From the NCBI GenBank assembly GCA_002493325.1, contig DKYL01000009.1:1-15878 (forward strand): a stretch of 15,878 nucleotides of DNA. The letters run 5' to 3'. This stretch comes from Ruminococcaceae bacterium UBA7101 (GTDB taxonomy: Bacteria; Bacillota; Clostridia; Oscillospirales; Acutalibacteraceae). Below the pieces are notes generated by a model. It did not search any database and was not told where the DNA came from. It was given only the letters and a program-made list of their open reading frames with translations. This document shows positions 1-6,636 of this stretch, piece by piece. The number at the start of each line of letters is the position of its first letter. Position 1 is the stretch's first letter. The translations under genes were made by a program, and so were the position numbers.

Positions 1-35
1 CTATAAACTAAATATAATTTATATATTATTAAATG

Positions 36-599
36 TCAATATATTTTTTTCATAATTTCCTTACCATTATATGCAAGCTCTATCGCATCGGCTGCCTGTG
101 CAAAATCACACACCATTGATTTTGGCTTTACTTTACAATTATCCATACCATACGGTACAAAATAATAGTTCTTATAATTCAAAAGCGTGCCTATGTTTTT
201 TGCTGCAGCACCCAATGCATCGTTTGTAGAAATACCGATTACAACAGGTCGATTGTTGCGAAGATGGCTTTTTGTTGCCATCGTCACGGCAGTATCTGTT
301 ATACCTGAAGCAAGCTTGGCAAGTGTGTTGCCTGTGCAGGGCACAATCGCAAGAACATCAAACATTTTCTGCGGACCTATCGGCTCTGCCTGTTCAATCG
401 TATGGATGATACTGTTGCCTGTTATCTGAATTAATTTATTCTGAATATCCACTGCGTTGCCAAAGCGTGTATCAATGGAATACGCATTTTCACTCATAAT
501 AGGTGTAACATTATGACCTCTTGTAACAAGCTCCTCCAATGCATCCATTGATTTTGAAAAAGTACAAAAGGAGCCTGTCAGACAATAACCTATGTTCAA
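36..599 (-). CDS. dpaB: Dipicolinate synthase subunit B (flavoprotein)
   Basis: This is the second subunit of dipicolinate synthase, which oxidises the cyclised product of aspartate semialdehyde and pyruvate to dipicolinic acid in the sporulating mother cell; the product is loaded into the spore core as a calcium chelate. The 187-residue protein has the family's N-terminus (MNIGYCLTGSFCTF) and a phosphopantothenoylcysteine decarboxylase-like flavoprotein fold, with VPCTGNTLAKLASGITD near residue 87 and a GIS-NDALG segment near 122. Its length is close to the usual ~200 residues. The start is a TTG at 599-597 whose last bases overlap the TGA stop of dpaA; a GGGAGGA ribosome binding site 7 bases upstream lies inside dpaA, so translation is probably coupled. 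Identity is confident from sequence pattern plus the adjacent dpaA. Confidence 0.93.
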   Translation of the reverse strand: MNIGYCLTGSFCTFSKSMDALEELVTRGHNVTPIMSENAYSIDTRFGNAVDIQNKLIQITGNSIIHTIEQAEPIGPQKMFDVLAIVPCTGNTLAKLASGITDTAVTMATKSHLRNNRPVVIGISTNDALGAAAKNIGTLLNYKNYYFVPYGMDNCKVKPKSMVCDFAQAADAIELAYNGKEIMKKIY

Positions 600-1321
600 G
601 AAAAATCCTCCCTTATCATTTTTTCCACAGCTCTGCCTATCAGCTCACCTGCTGACTGCTTTGAATAGCGAGAAGGCAGCTTCTTTCCGTCAATCAGTTT
701 AACACCCTTTGATTTGGCATAAAGGGTATCCACTCCTCCCGGGAAGGATGCCAGATCAAAAAGCAGGGTATCTTTATTTATTTTATCAAGCTCATTTTTA
801 GTAAAAATCATATGAGGAACAGTATTGAATACAAAATCATAGCTGTTATCCTTTTTCAGTTCATCAAAGCCGATAACATCAGCACCTCTGAAGCAGGCTT
901 CAGTCTTTGCTTTGTCACTTCTGCAGCAGATTGTAACCTTAGCACCCATAGCGTTAAGCGCTCTATGTAATGCCATGGCAATTCTGCCGTAGCCTGTAAT
1001 AAGCACTGCTGAATTATAAATTGATTTATCACTGTTTTCCTTTAAAAGTGATATGGCTCCTTCGCTTGTGAGATAAGCATTTTCCATTACAAATGCCTCA
1101 AGCTTATTATAGTCAAATCCGCGAAAATCGCCTGAGCCATAAAATATTGTTTTATCACCTAAGTTTTCAAACATATAGTCTTTGGCAGGAATAGGCAGCA
1201 GAATAAAATCAGCATCGTCAGAGCTGTCCACACATTTATATCCCTTTGACTGCAAGTATTCGCCGGCAAAAACCATTCGTTCATCAACAATATATGGCAC
1301 ACAAAAAGTTTTTAATTTCAT
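596..1321 (-). CDS. dpaA: Dipicolinate synthase subunit A
   Basis: This is the NAD(P)-binding subunit of dipicolinate synthase (SpoVFA), needed with DpaB to make spore dipicolinic acid. The 241-residue protein has an N-terminal DpaA domain (FCVPYIVDERM, LLPIPAKD) and a Rossmann segment VLITGYGRIAMALHRAL at about residues 106-122, followed by a CCRS-type second strand. It appears shorter than the Bacillus homologue (about 297 residues as I recall it), mainly in the N-terminal part. An ATG start is preceded by AAAGGGGTG. It is the first gene of a two-gene unit with dpaB, overlapping it by 4 bases. Presence of dpaAB supports a spore-former of the dpa type rather than Clostridium cluster I, which as I recall makes dipicolinate with an EtfA-like protein instead. 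Confidence 0.93.
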   Translation of the reverse strand: MKLKTFCVPYIVDERMVFAGEYLQSKGYKCVDSSDDADFILLPIPAKDYMFENLGDKTIFYGSGDFRGFDYNKLEAFVMENAYLTSEGAISLLKENSDKSIYNSAVLITGYGRIAMALHRALNAMGAKVTICCRSDKAKTEACFRGADVIGFDELKKDNSYDFVFNTVPHMIFTKNELDKINKDTLLFDLASFPGGVDTLYAKSKGVKLIDGKKLPSRYSKQSAGELIGRAVEKMIREDFS

Positions 1322-1343
1322 TTATAACACCCCTTTAATTGAA

Positions 1344-1362
1344 CAAGGGATATTCTCCCTTG
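1344..1362 (-). promoter_or_regulatory. Hairpin at 5' end of dpaA leader
   Basis: CAAGGGA and TCCCTTG form a perfect 7-bp inverted repeat with a 5-base loop. It lies between the candidate -10 element and the dpaA ribosome binding site, so it would sit at or near the 5' end of the dpaA transcript. It could stabilise the mRNA or be a protein-binding site. The sequence shows only the symmetry; the role is inferred. Confidence 0.4.
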
Positions 1363-1366
1363 CTTA

Positions 1367-1394
1367 CATTCTATGAAACAAAAAAATATTAGTT
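1367..1394 (-). promoter_or_regulatory. Possible sigma-K promoter of dpaAB
   Basis: On the minus strand an AC dinucleotide (in AACT, 1394-1391) is followed after 16 bases by CATAGAATG (1375-1367). This resembles the sigma-K pattern (AC, about 16 bases, CATAnnnTA), although the last A of the -10 is missing. Bacillus spoVF is transcribed by sigma-K in the mother cell, so the match is biologically sensible. The motif is short and degenerate, so confidence is limited. Confidence 0.4.
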
Positions 1395-1432
1395 AATGAT
1401 AAACAGGTATTTATTTTTTGTATAAAAGGTAG

Positions 1433-1438
1433 TATAAT
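1433..1438 (+). promoter_or_regulatory. murC: -10 element of murC promoter
   Basis: A perfect TATAAT lies 31 bases before the murC GTG start. No convincing -35 box is found 16-18 bases upstream (TTTATT is the best candidate), so this is a weak or activator-dependent promoter call. Confidence 0.45.
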
Positions 1439-1469
1439 AAATAGGTAAAAAAATTTGGAGGCATCTTCA

Positions 1470-2843
1470 GTGAATATAGATGAAATATTAAAAAAAGTTA
1501 AAAGAGTACATTTTATCGGCATAGGCGGTGCAGGGATGTGCCCTATTGCTGAAATTATGCTGTCACTGGGTTACAACCTGTCAGGCTCAGACAACAATGA
1601 TACAGAAACATTCAGAAGGATTGAAAAAGAGGGAGCAAAGGTTTATCTCGGACAAACAAAGGACAATCTGACAGATGATATAGAGCTTGTAATCTACACA
1701 AATGCAATACTTGCAGGCAATGAAGAGCTCGACTATGCAAAGGCGCATTTCCCCTGCTATGAAAGAGCAGAGCTGCTTGGTGCATTGAGCAGAATTTTTT
1801 CAAACTGCATAGGTGTATGCGGAACACACGGCAAAACAACAACCTCATCCATGATTACACAAATACTGCTGGAGGCAGGACTTGACCCAAGTGCCGTTAT
1901 CGGCGGAAAACTCCCCGTTATTGATGCATACGGCAGATATGGTCACAGTGAAAATTTCGTTTGCGAAAGCTGTGAATTCAACAACACATTTTTAAAAATG
2001 AATCCTGACATTGCTGTCATTCTTAACATTGACGAGGATCACCTTGATTTCTTTGGAAATCTTGATAATATCAAAAAATCCTTCAGAGAATTTGCAGACA
2101 AAACAACAAAAACAATTATATACAATGGTGATGATGAAAACACGGTTGACACTTTAAAGGGTATCCAGGGCAAAAAGTTCATTTCAATCGGCAAAAGCGA
2201 AGGCAACGAATGGGTTGCAAAAAATGTTAAGGTGCCCGGTGGATTTCATTCAAGCTATGACGTTTATCACAATGGTGAATTTGTGACCGAGGTTGAGCTT
2301 TCTGTCCCCGGCGAACACAATATTCTGAACTCACTTTGCGCCTTTGCAGCAGCAGTTGAAAGCGGTGCAGATGTTGAAAGCATTTGCAGGGGCTTAAAAA
2401 ATTTCGGCGGTGCTGCAAGACGCTTTGAGCTGCTTGGAAAATACAAGGGTATCACCTTTGCAGATGATTATGCACATCATCCTGCCGAGATTAAGGTAAC
2501 ACTTGAAGCCGCTATGAAAATGGGATATAACAAGGTATGGGCAGTTCATCAGCCTTTCACCTTTACAAGAACTTCCCTGCTCCTTGACGATTTTGCCGAG
2601 GTTCTGCAGATTGCAGATAAATGTGTTATATCTGCAATTATGGGTAGCCGTGAGGTAAACACAATCGGAATTAAGGCAAAGGATTTGGCTGATAAAGTGC
2701 CCGGCTCAGTTCAGCTTGATACCTTTGAAGAAATTTGTGACTATGTAACCGAAAATGCACAGGAGGGTGATTTGGTTATTACCCTTGGCTGTGGAGATGT
2801 GTATAAAGTTGCAAGAATGATGGTTAATAAATTAAAAGATTGA
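1470..2843 (+). CDS. murC: UDP-N-acetylmuramate--L-alanine ligase
   Basis: MurC adds L-alanine to UDP-MurNAc using ATP, the first amino-acid step of cytoplasmic peptidoglycan precursor synthesis. The 457-residue protein has the three Mur-ligase domains: the N-terminal UDP-binding Rossmann segment with GIGGAGM at about residues 17-23, the central ATPase P-loop GTHGKTTTSS at about 118-127 and NIDEDHLDFFG further on, and the C-terminal domain with DDYAHHPAEIK. Length is typical. The start is chosen as GTG at 1470: GGAGG at 1457-1461 lies 8 bases upstream, and the longer reading from a TTG at 1455 would place the start codon over its own ribosome binding site. It is divergent from dpaAB with no visible cell-wall neighbours. 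Confidence 0.96.
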   Translation: MNIDEILKKVKRVHFIGIGGAGMCPIAEIMLSLGYNLSGSDNNDTETFRRIEKEGAKVYLGQTKDNLTDDIELVIYTNAILAGNEELDYAKAHFPCYERAELLGALSRIFSNCIGVCGTHGKTTTSSMITQILLEAGLDPSAVIGGKLPVIDAYGRYGHSENFVCESCEFNNTFLKMNPDIAVILNIDEDHLDFFGNLDNIKKSFREFADKTTKTIIYNGDDENTVDTLKGIQGKKFISIGKSEGNEWVAKNVKVPGGFHSSYDVYHNGEFVTEVELSVPGEHNILNSLCAFAAAVESGADVESICRGLKNFGGAARRFELLGKYKGITFADDYAHHPAEIKVTLEAAMKMGYNKVWAVHQPFTFTRTSLLLDDFAEVLQIADKCVISAIMGSREVNTIGIKAKDLADKVPGSVQLDTFEEICDYVTENAQEGDLVITLGCGDVYKVARMMVNKLKD

Positions 2844-2866
2844 TTCAAAATCATTATAAAAGTCAT

Positions 2867-2894
2867 AACCCCACGGATATGTATCCGTGGGGTT
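2867..2894. terminator. Bidirectional terminator between murC and the aldolase gene
   Basis: A perfect 13-bp inverted repeat (AACCCCACGGATA / TATCCGTGGGGTT) with a 2-base centre lies between two convergent genes. The T-tract after it is short on the plus strand, and the minus strand has only a weak one, but position and stability make a shared terminator the natural reading. Confidence 0.75.
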
Positions 2895-2914
2895 TGTTAT
2901 ATTCATATAAATGA

Positions 2915-4132
2915 TTATTTATTAATCTGCTTTGAGTACTTTGCAAGATAAACAGTTCTCATTAGGAAGCATTCAGCCTTTGGTACATAATGAGGACGGT
3001 TGAAGATATCACAATCAACTGCCGCCTCGCAGCCCTTTGTCATAATGATATCAAGTGCCTGCATATCACCCTCGCTGTTGCCTGCAACAAGAGCACCGTT
3101 ACCCTCGATAAGAACAGCATTTCTGCCGTCAAGTGCCTTAGCGATTTCCTTAGCACAATCGTCGGTATCGCCGTCAATCCAAGGACAGTTTTTAACATCA
3201 AGACCAACAATCTGAGCAAAATCATCAATCATAGGAAGCATTGTGTCACCTGTTGCTGAATAAGCAACAACACTTGGGTCAGCAACGTGCTTAATCATTG
3301 TGAAAGCTGAGTTCAGATAAATTGCTCTGTGAATTTTAGCACACTTAGGAGCAACACCGTTAACACCAAGACCTGTACCTAAATCAACATCAACCTTCTT
3401 GCCGCCGTCATAAGTAAGGGTGAAAGCACCGCCGTTTCTTACTGATGAGCCAAGGTCACAAATGCTCTCAGGCATTGAGGCTGAATCATTTTTCTTAAGG
3501 AAATAATTGAGCTTGTTTGTGAGTGAATACTCCTTATCCCATGAATGACGAAGATAATTGTCCTTAATTACCTTTTCACAGCACTGCTCAAGAACATCTG
3601 CAACCTCAAATGCCTTTTCAAAGCTTTCACCTACGCAAAGTGTACCGTGGTGCATAAGCATAATTGCAGGGCACTCAGGATTGGCAACAAGGCACTTTTC
3701 AACCTTTTTTCTGAGTGAATTGGTAGTAGACATTGCATACTCTGCAGTGGGAACCTTTGTGCCGAGAACAGGCTTGAACTCGTCATATACATTTCTGATT
3801 TCCATACCTGTAATGCTGACAATTGTAGCAGCCTTCTGATGGGTATGAATAACAAAGTTAACCTCAGGACGATGCTTATATGCATCTGCGTGAACGCCCT
3901 TTTCTGATGAAGGTTTAATATCACCCTCATGAGAGCAATCCTCAATATTAACTACAACAACCTCCTCAGGAGTAAGTGTTTCATATGCACGTCCTGACGG
4001 AGTAATAACAAACTGTGTATCACTGATTCTTGCTGAAACATTACCCCAAGTACGGGCAATAAGCCCTGTTTCAACTAATTTTTTGCCAGCCTCAACAACC
4101 AGTCTTTTAGCTTCTTCAATTTCGTAAGCCAT
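2915..4132 (-). CDS. Two-domain class II aldolase/adducin family protein
   Basis: Class II aldolases use a divalent metal held by three histidines to cleave or epimerise phosphorylated keto-sugars (FucA, RhaD, AraD types). This 405-residue protein is about twice the usual length. Residues 1-190 form a canonical domain: WGNVSARI (29-36), the acidic residue E77 in SSEKGVH, HTH at 96-98 and HHG at 161-163. Residues 225-390 repeat the same layout, but the metal motifs are replaced: IHRA (267-270) aligns with VHAD, KHVADPSVVAYS (281-292) with the HTHQKA strand, and EGNG (343-346) with the HHG site. The second copy is therefore probably non-catalytic. It is the second gene after the aminotransferase, 64 bases apart, with AGGAGA before the ATG. 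Substrate is unknown; a decarboxylase or epimerase role is also possible. Confidence 0.85.
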   Translation of the reverse strand: MAYEIEEAKRLVVEAGKKLVETGLIARTWGNVSARISDTQFVITPSGRAYETLTPEEVVVVNIEDCSHEGDIKPSSEKGVHADAYKHRPEVNFVIHTHQKAATIVSITGMEIRNVYDEFKPVLGTKVPTAEYAMSTTNSLRKKVEKCLVANPECPAIMLMHHGTLCVGESFEKAFEVADVLEQCCEKVIKDNYLRHSWDKEYSLTNKLNYFLKKNDSASMPESICDLGSSVRNGGAFTLTYDGGKKVDVDLGTGLGVNGVAPKCAKIHRAIYLNSAFTMIKHVADPSVVAYSATGDTMLPMIDDFAQIVGLDVKNCPWIDGDTDDCAKEIAKALDGRNAVLIEGNGALVAGNSEGDMQALDIIMTKGCEAAVDCDIFNRPHYVPKAECFLMRTVYLAKYSKQINK

Positions 4133-4163
4133 AAAGTTTCTCCTTATATTTTAAATCGACTAA

Positions 4164-4187
4164 AGGGAGCAGGTTATCCCACTCCCT
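4164..4187 (-). other. Intercistronic hairpin between aminotransferase and aldolase genes
   Basis: AGGGAG and CTCCCT form a 6-bp stem around a 12-base loop in the 64-base gap. There is no good T-tract on either side, so it looks more like an attenuating or mRNA-processing hairpin than a full terminator. The role is inferred. Confidence 0.35.
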
Positions 4188-4196
4188 ATAATTTTA

Positions 4197-5678
4197 TTAA
4201 TCAATTCTCTCGCACTGTGAAAGTACCTTGTCAAAACGACGGATACATTCGTCAATATCTTCCTCAGTGTAAGCACTTGAGGTATAAAGACGTGAGCCTG
4301 CAAGTGTTACAAGACCCTCAGCCATATAAGCAGCACCCATATACTGCATTTCTGTCTGACGGATACCTGTCTGCTTGAGCGTGTTTGGAATTGTCCAAGG
4401 CTTCTTCCAGTCAACCTTGAAGTGCATTGTAGCAACAGTATGAAGATGACAAACTGAACCGATGTTGTAGCAAACAAACGGAAGGTCATACTTCTTGATT
4501 GACTCATTGATACCCTTAACAAGTCTGTCAGCCATCTGACCTGCAACCTGACAAGCGTTTCTCTTTTCAATCTCACAGATTACTGTGTAACCTGCACAGC
4601 ATGAAATAGGAGTAGCAGCCATTGTACCGCCGCACATTGCCTTATGAATCTTCTTGCCCTCAGCCTTATCAAGACCGGCACCAAGATATTTCATAACCTC
4701 TCTGTGACCGCCGATACCGCCTGCACCGGGATAGCCGCCGGCAATAATCTTACCGAAGATTGTGATATCAGGATCAATACCATAGTAACCCTGAGCACCT
4801 GAAAGACCGATACGGAAGCCTGATACAACCTCGTCACAAACAAGGAGAGCACCATACTTGCGGCAGAGTGCCTGAACACCCTTCGGGAAGTCCTTGTCAA
4901 CAGGACGTGTTGCTGATTCAGGACCGATTGGCTCAATGAATACAGCAGCAGTACCGCCGCGGAACTTATTTAAGATAAGCTTTTTCTCTAAGCTCTTAAG
5001 GTCATTCGGGAAGAACTCCTGTGTATGCTTGAATACAAACATAGGAACACCGTGTGACTGAAGATTTAATGTACCCGGAACACGCATACCCCAAGCAAGC
5101 TGATCTGACCAGCCGTGGTAAGCACCGCCCATTTTGATTATGTTCTTATGACCTGTTGCAAGACGAGCAACACGAACAGCACACATACAAGCCTCAGTAC
5201 CTGAACCGAGCATACGGAACATCTCTACTGAAGGAACACACTCACTGATTTTTTTAGCGAGCTTGTACTCGTATGGATGGAAAAGACCTGTTGAAGGACC
5301 GCAGTCATCAAGAAGCTTTTTAACCTCTTCCTTAACAACATCGTCATTTGAGCCGATGATTGTAGGACCGCCTGCCTGAAGGAAGTCATAATATTCGTTG
5401 CCGTCGATATCATAAAGCTTATTGCCCTTAGCCTTTGTGATAACGATTGGGAAAGGATAGTTGAATGCAAGATTGTGCTGAACACCACCAGGAATAACTT
5501 CTCTTGCTTCGGTAATCATTTCCTTTGACTTTGCACACTTCTTCTCAAAGTACTCTTCCTCGTACTTCTTGAGAGCGTCACGGTTGATTGAATAAATTGG
5601 TTTTTTGATGAGCGCATCAAGCTGTGCTGTAAGAAGCGCTGCATCAGGATACTCAGTAATAGCAAATCTTGTATCCAT
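4197..5678 (-). CDS. Class III PLP aminotransferase, glutamate-1-semialdehyde aminomutase-like
   Basis: This is a fold-type I, class III pyridoxal-phosphate enzyme moving an amino group to or from an aldehyde or ketone. Visible motifs: GSGTEA (148-153) for cofactor phosphate binding, YHGW (187-190), CDEVVSGFR (281-289) with the PLP-ring Asp282, and the Schiff-base lysine K310 in FGKIIAGGYPGAGG. It resembles HemL, but has an extra ~60 residues at the N-terminus (493 versus ~430 residues) and no haem genes nearby, so HemL function is unlikely. The start is the ATG at 5678, preceded by AAAGGGGGA 7 bases upstream; a longer frame to 5771 runs through the operator repeats and the promoter region and is rejected. 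It is first in an operon with the aldolase, and probably controlled by the divergent TetR regulator. Substrate is not known. Confidence 0.87.
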   Translation of the reverse strand: MDTRFAITEYPDAALLTAQLDALIKKPIYSINRDALKKYEEEYFEKKCAKSKEMITEAREVIPGGVQHNLAFNYPFPIVITKAKGNKLYDIDGNEYYDFLQAGGPTIIGSNDDVVKEEVKKLLDDCGPSTGLFHPYEYKLAKKISECVPSVEMFRMLGSGTEACMCAVRVARLATGHKNIIKMGGAYHGWSDQLAWGMRVPGTLNLQSHGVPMFVFKHTQEFFPNDLKSLEKKLILNKFRGGTAAVFIEPIGPESATRPVDKDFPKGVQALCRKYGALLVCDEVVSGFRIGLSGAQGYYGIDPDITIFGKIIAGGYPGAGGIGGHREVMKYLGAGLDKAEGKKIHKAMCGGTMAATPISCCAGYTVICEIEKRNACQVAGQMADRLVKGINESIKKYDLPFVCYNIGSVCHLHTVATMHFKVDWKKPWTIPNTLKQTGIRQTEMQYMGAAYMAEGLVTLAGSRLYTSSAYTEEDIDECIRRFDKVLSQCERID

Positions 5679-5703
5679 AGGTTTATCCCCCTTTGTATTT
5701 TTT

Positions 5704-5719
5704 GTGAGTGACTGCTCAC
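5704..5719. promoter_or_regulatory. Operator-like palindrome, copy 1
   Basis: GTGAGTGACTGCTCAC has GTGAG/CTCAC arms around 6 bases, and flanking T and A extend the symmetry. It is a direct repeat of the 5731-5746 site, 27 bp centre to centre. It lies in the 5' untranslated region of the aminotransferase operon, beside a divergent TetR gene, whose product is the likely binder. Confidence 0.7.
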
Positions 5720-5730
5720 ACTCAGGGTGT

Positions 5731-5746
5731 GTGAGTAGTTGCTCAC
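5731..5746. promoter_or_regulatory. Operator-like palindrome, copy 2
   Basis: GTGAGTAGTTGCTCAC matches copy 1 at all but the three central bases. It begins about 16 bases downstream of the -10 box, next to the predicted transcription start, so a bound repressor would block initiation or early elongation. Confidence 0.7.
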
Positions 5747-5761
5747 CATATTTACACATTA

Positions 5762-5789
5762 AGTATATCACTTTTTAACGATTTGTCAA
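5762..5789 (-). promoter_or_regulatory. Sigma-A promoter of the aminotransferase-aldolase operon
   Basis: On the minus strand TTGACA (5789-5784), a 16-base spacer and TATACT (5767-5762) form a near-consensus housekeeping promoter. Predicted transcription start is near 5755, leaving a ~77-base leader that holds both operator palindromes. Confidence 0.8.
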
Positions 5790-5851
5790 ATGTTTTTCAA
5801 GTTAATTTTAGTAAATTTATTGCAAATGTATTAAATAAATGTTAGTATATC

Positions 5852-5857
5852 TATAAT
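5852..5857 (+). promoter_or_regulatory. -10 element for the TetR-kinase unit
   Basis: A perfect TATAAT lies 34 bases upstream of the regulator's TTG start. No good -35 box is seen at the right spacing, which suggests a weak promoter. No copy of the GTGAG/CTCAC operator is found on this side. Confidence 0.45.
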
Positions 5858-5890
5858 ATTTAACGCAAATGTCTGGGGGATTTGTAAACC

Positions 5891-6607
5891 TTGCACAAAC
5901 AGCAGTTATTCTTTTTGTGCAACGATACGAAATTTAGAAAAATGTTAGAAAAACAATTTTGCAAAGATGCCTTTCAAAGAATTGATGAGGAAAGAAAAAA
6001 CATCATTCTTGAAGCAGGCATTAAGGAATTTTCCGCCAAGGGTTATGAAAATGCAAACATTAATATTATTGCAAAAAATGCAGGTATATCCATAGGATTA
6101 ATGTATAAGTATTTTTCTACCAAAGAGGATTTATTTATGACCTGCCTTAAAAGAGGTATGGACATTCTTGAAAAAGCACTGTATGATATTATGGTCAGTG
6201 ATGACAAGCTGCTTTTTAAAGCCGAAAAGCTTATCAGAACAATCTGTATTCATTCAAGAAAGCATTCTAACTATATTAAAATGTATAATGAAATTTCTGC
6301 AGAAAAAGGCTCAATTGAAAGAATAAGGCTTATGGTTGAGGAGATTGAGAGCAAACGCAGCTCAATATATGTCACAACTATAGGGAAAGCACTTAGTCAG
6401 GGTGAGGTAAGACCCGACCTTGACCCAAGGCTGTTTGCTTATTTTCTTGATAATCTGCTGACTACCCTGCAGTTTTCATACACCTGTGATTATTACAAGG
6501 AAAAGCTTAGAATTTACACAGGTGTTGATGTGAATGAAAATAATGAGGAGCAGGTTATTGCCCAGCTTCTAAAGTTCATTGAATCAGCATTTACATTTGA
6601 AAAATAA
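5891..6607 (+). CDS. TetR/AcrR family transcriptional regulator
   Basis: This is a one-component regulator, usually a repressor released by a small ligand. The 238-residue protein has an N-terminal TetR DNA-binding domain: helix 1 around RKNIILEAGIKEFSAKGY (35-52) and a helix-turn-helix around INIIAKNAGISIGLMYKYF (57-75), then an all-helical ligand-binding domain of unassigned specificity. The start is uncertain. TTG at 5891 follows GGGGGA (the same Shine-Dalgarno variant used by the divergent aminotransferase) by 10 bases; the ATG at 5942 (MLEKQF...) would give a more typical N-terminus for the family but has no clear ribosome binding site. It lies 29 bases before the kinase gene, so the two are probably co-transcribed. 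The probable targets are the two palindromes at 5704-5746. Confidence 0.9.
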   Translation: MHKQQLFFLCNDTKFRKMLEKQFCKDAFQRIDEERKNIILEAGIKEFSAKGYENANINIIAKNAGISIGLMYKYFSTKEDLFMTCLKRGMDILEKALYDIMVSDDKLLFKAEKLIRTICIHSRKHSNYIKMYNEISAEKGSIERIRLMVEEIESKRSSIYVTTIGKALSQGEVRPDLDPRLFAYFLDNLLTTLQFSYTCDYYKEKLRIYTGVDVNENNEEQVIAQLLKFIESAFTFEK

Positions 6608-6636
6608 CTTTGGAAATTTTAGGAGGATATTAAAAT

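Noticed and set aside
1455..1469. Upstream TTG start for murC
   Set aside because: The codon overlaps the GGAGG ribosome binding site at 1457-1461, which is correctly spaced for the GTG at 1470.
3558..3839. Plus-strand open frame within the aldolase gene
   Set aside because: It is the antisense shadow of a conserved coding region with no translation signal.
4197..5678. Calling the aminotransferase HemL (haem biosynthesis)
   Set aside because: The N-terminal extension, altered SGNP region and sugar-kinase/aldolase neighbours argue against it, although the fold and PLP motifs are the same.
5679..5771. 31-residue N-terminal extension of the aminotransferase
   Set aside because: The extension would be encoded across both operators and the -10 box, and the ATG at 5678 has a good GGGGGA ribosome binding site.
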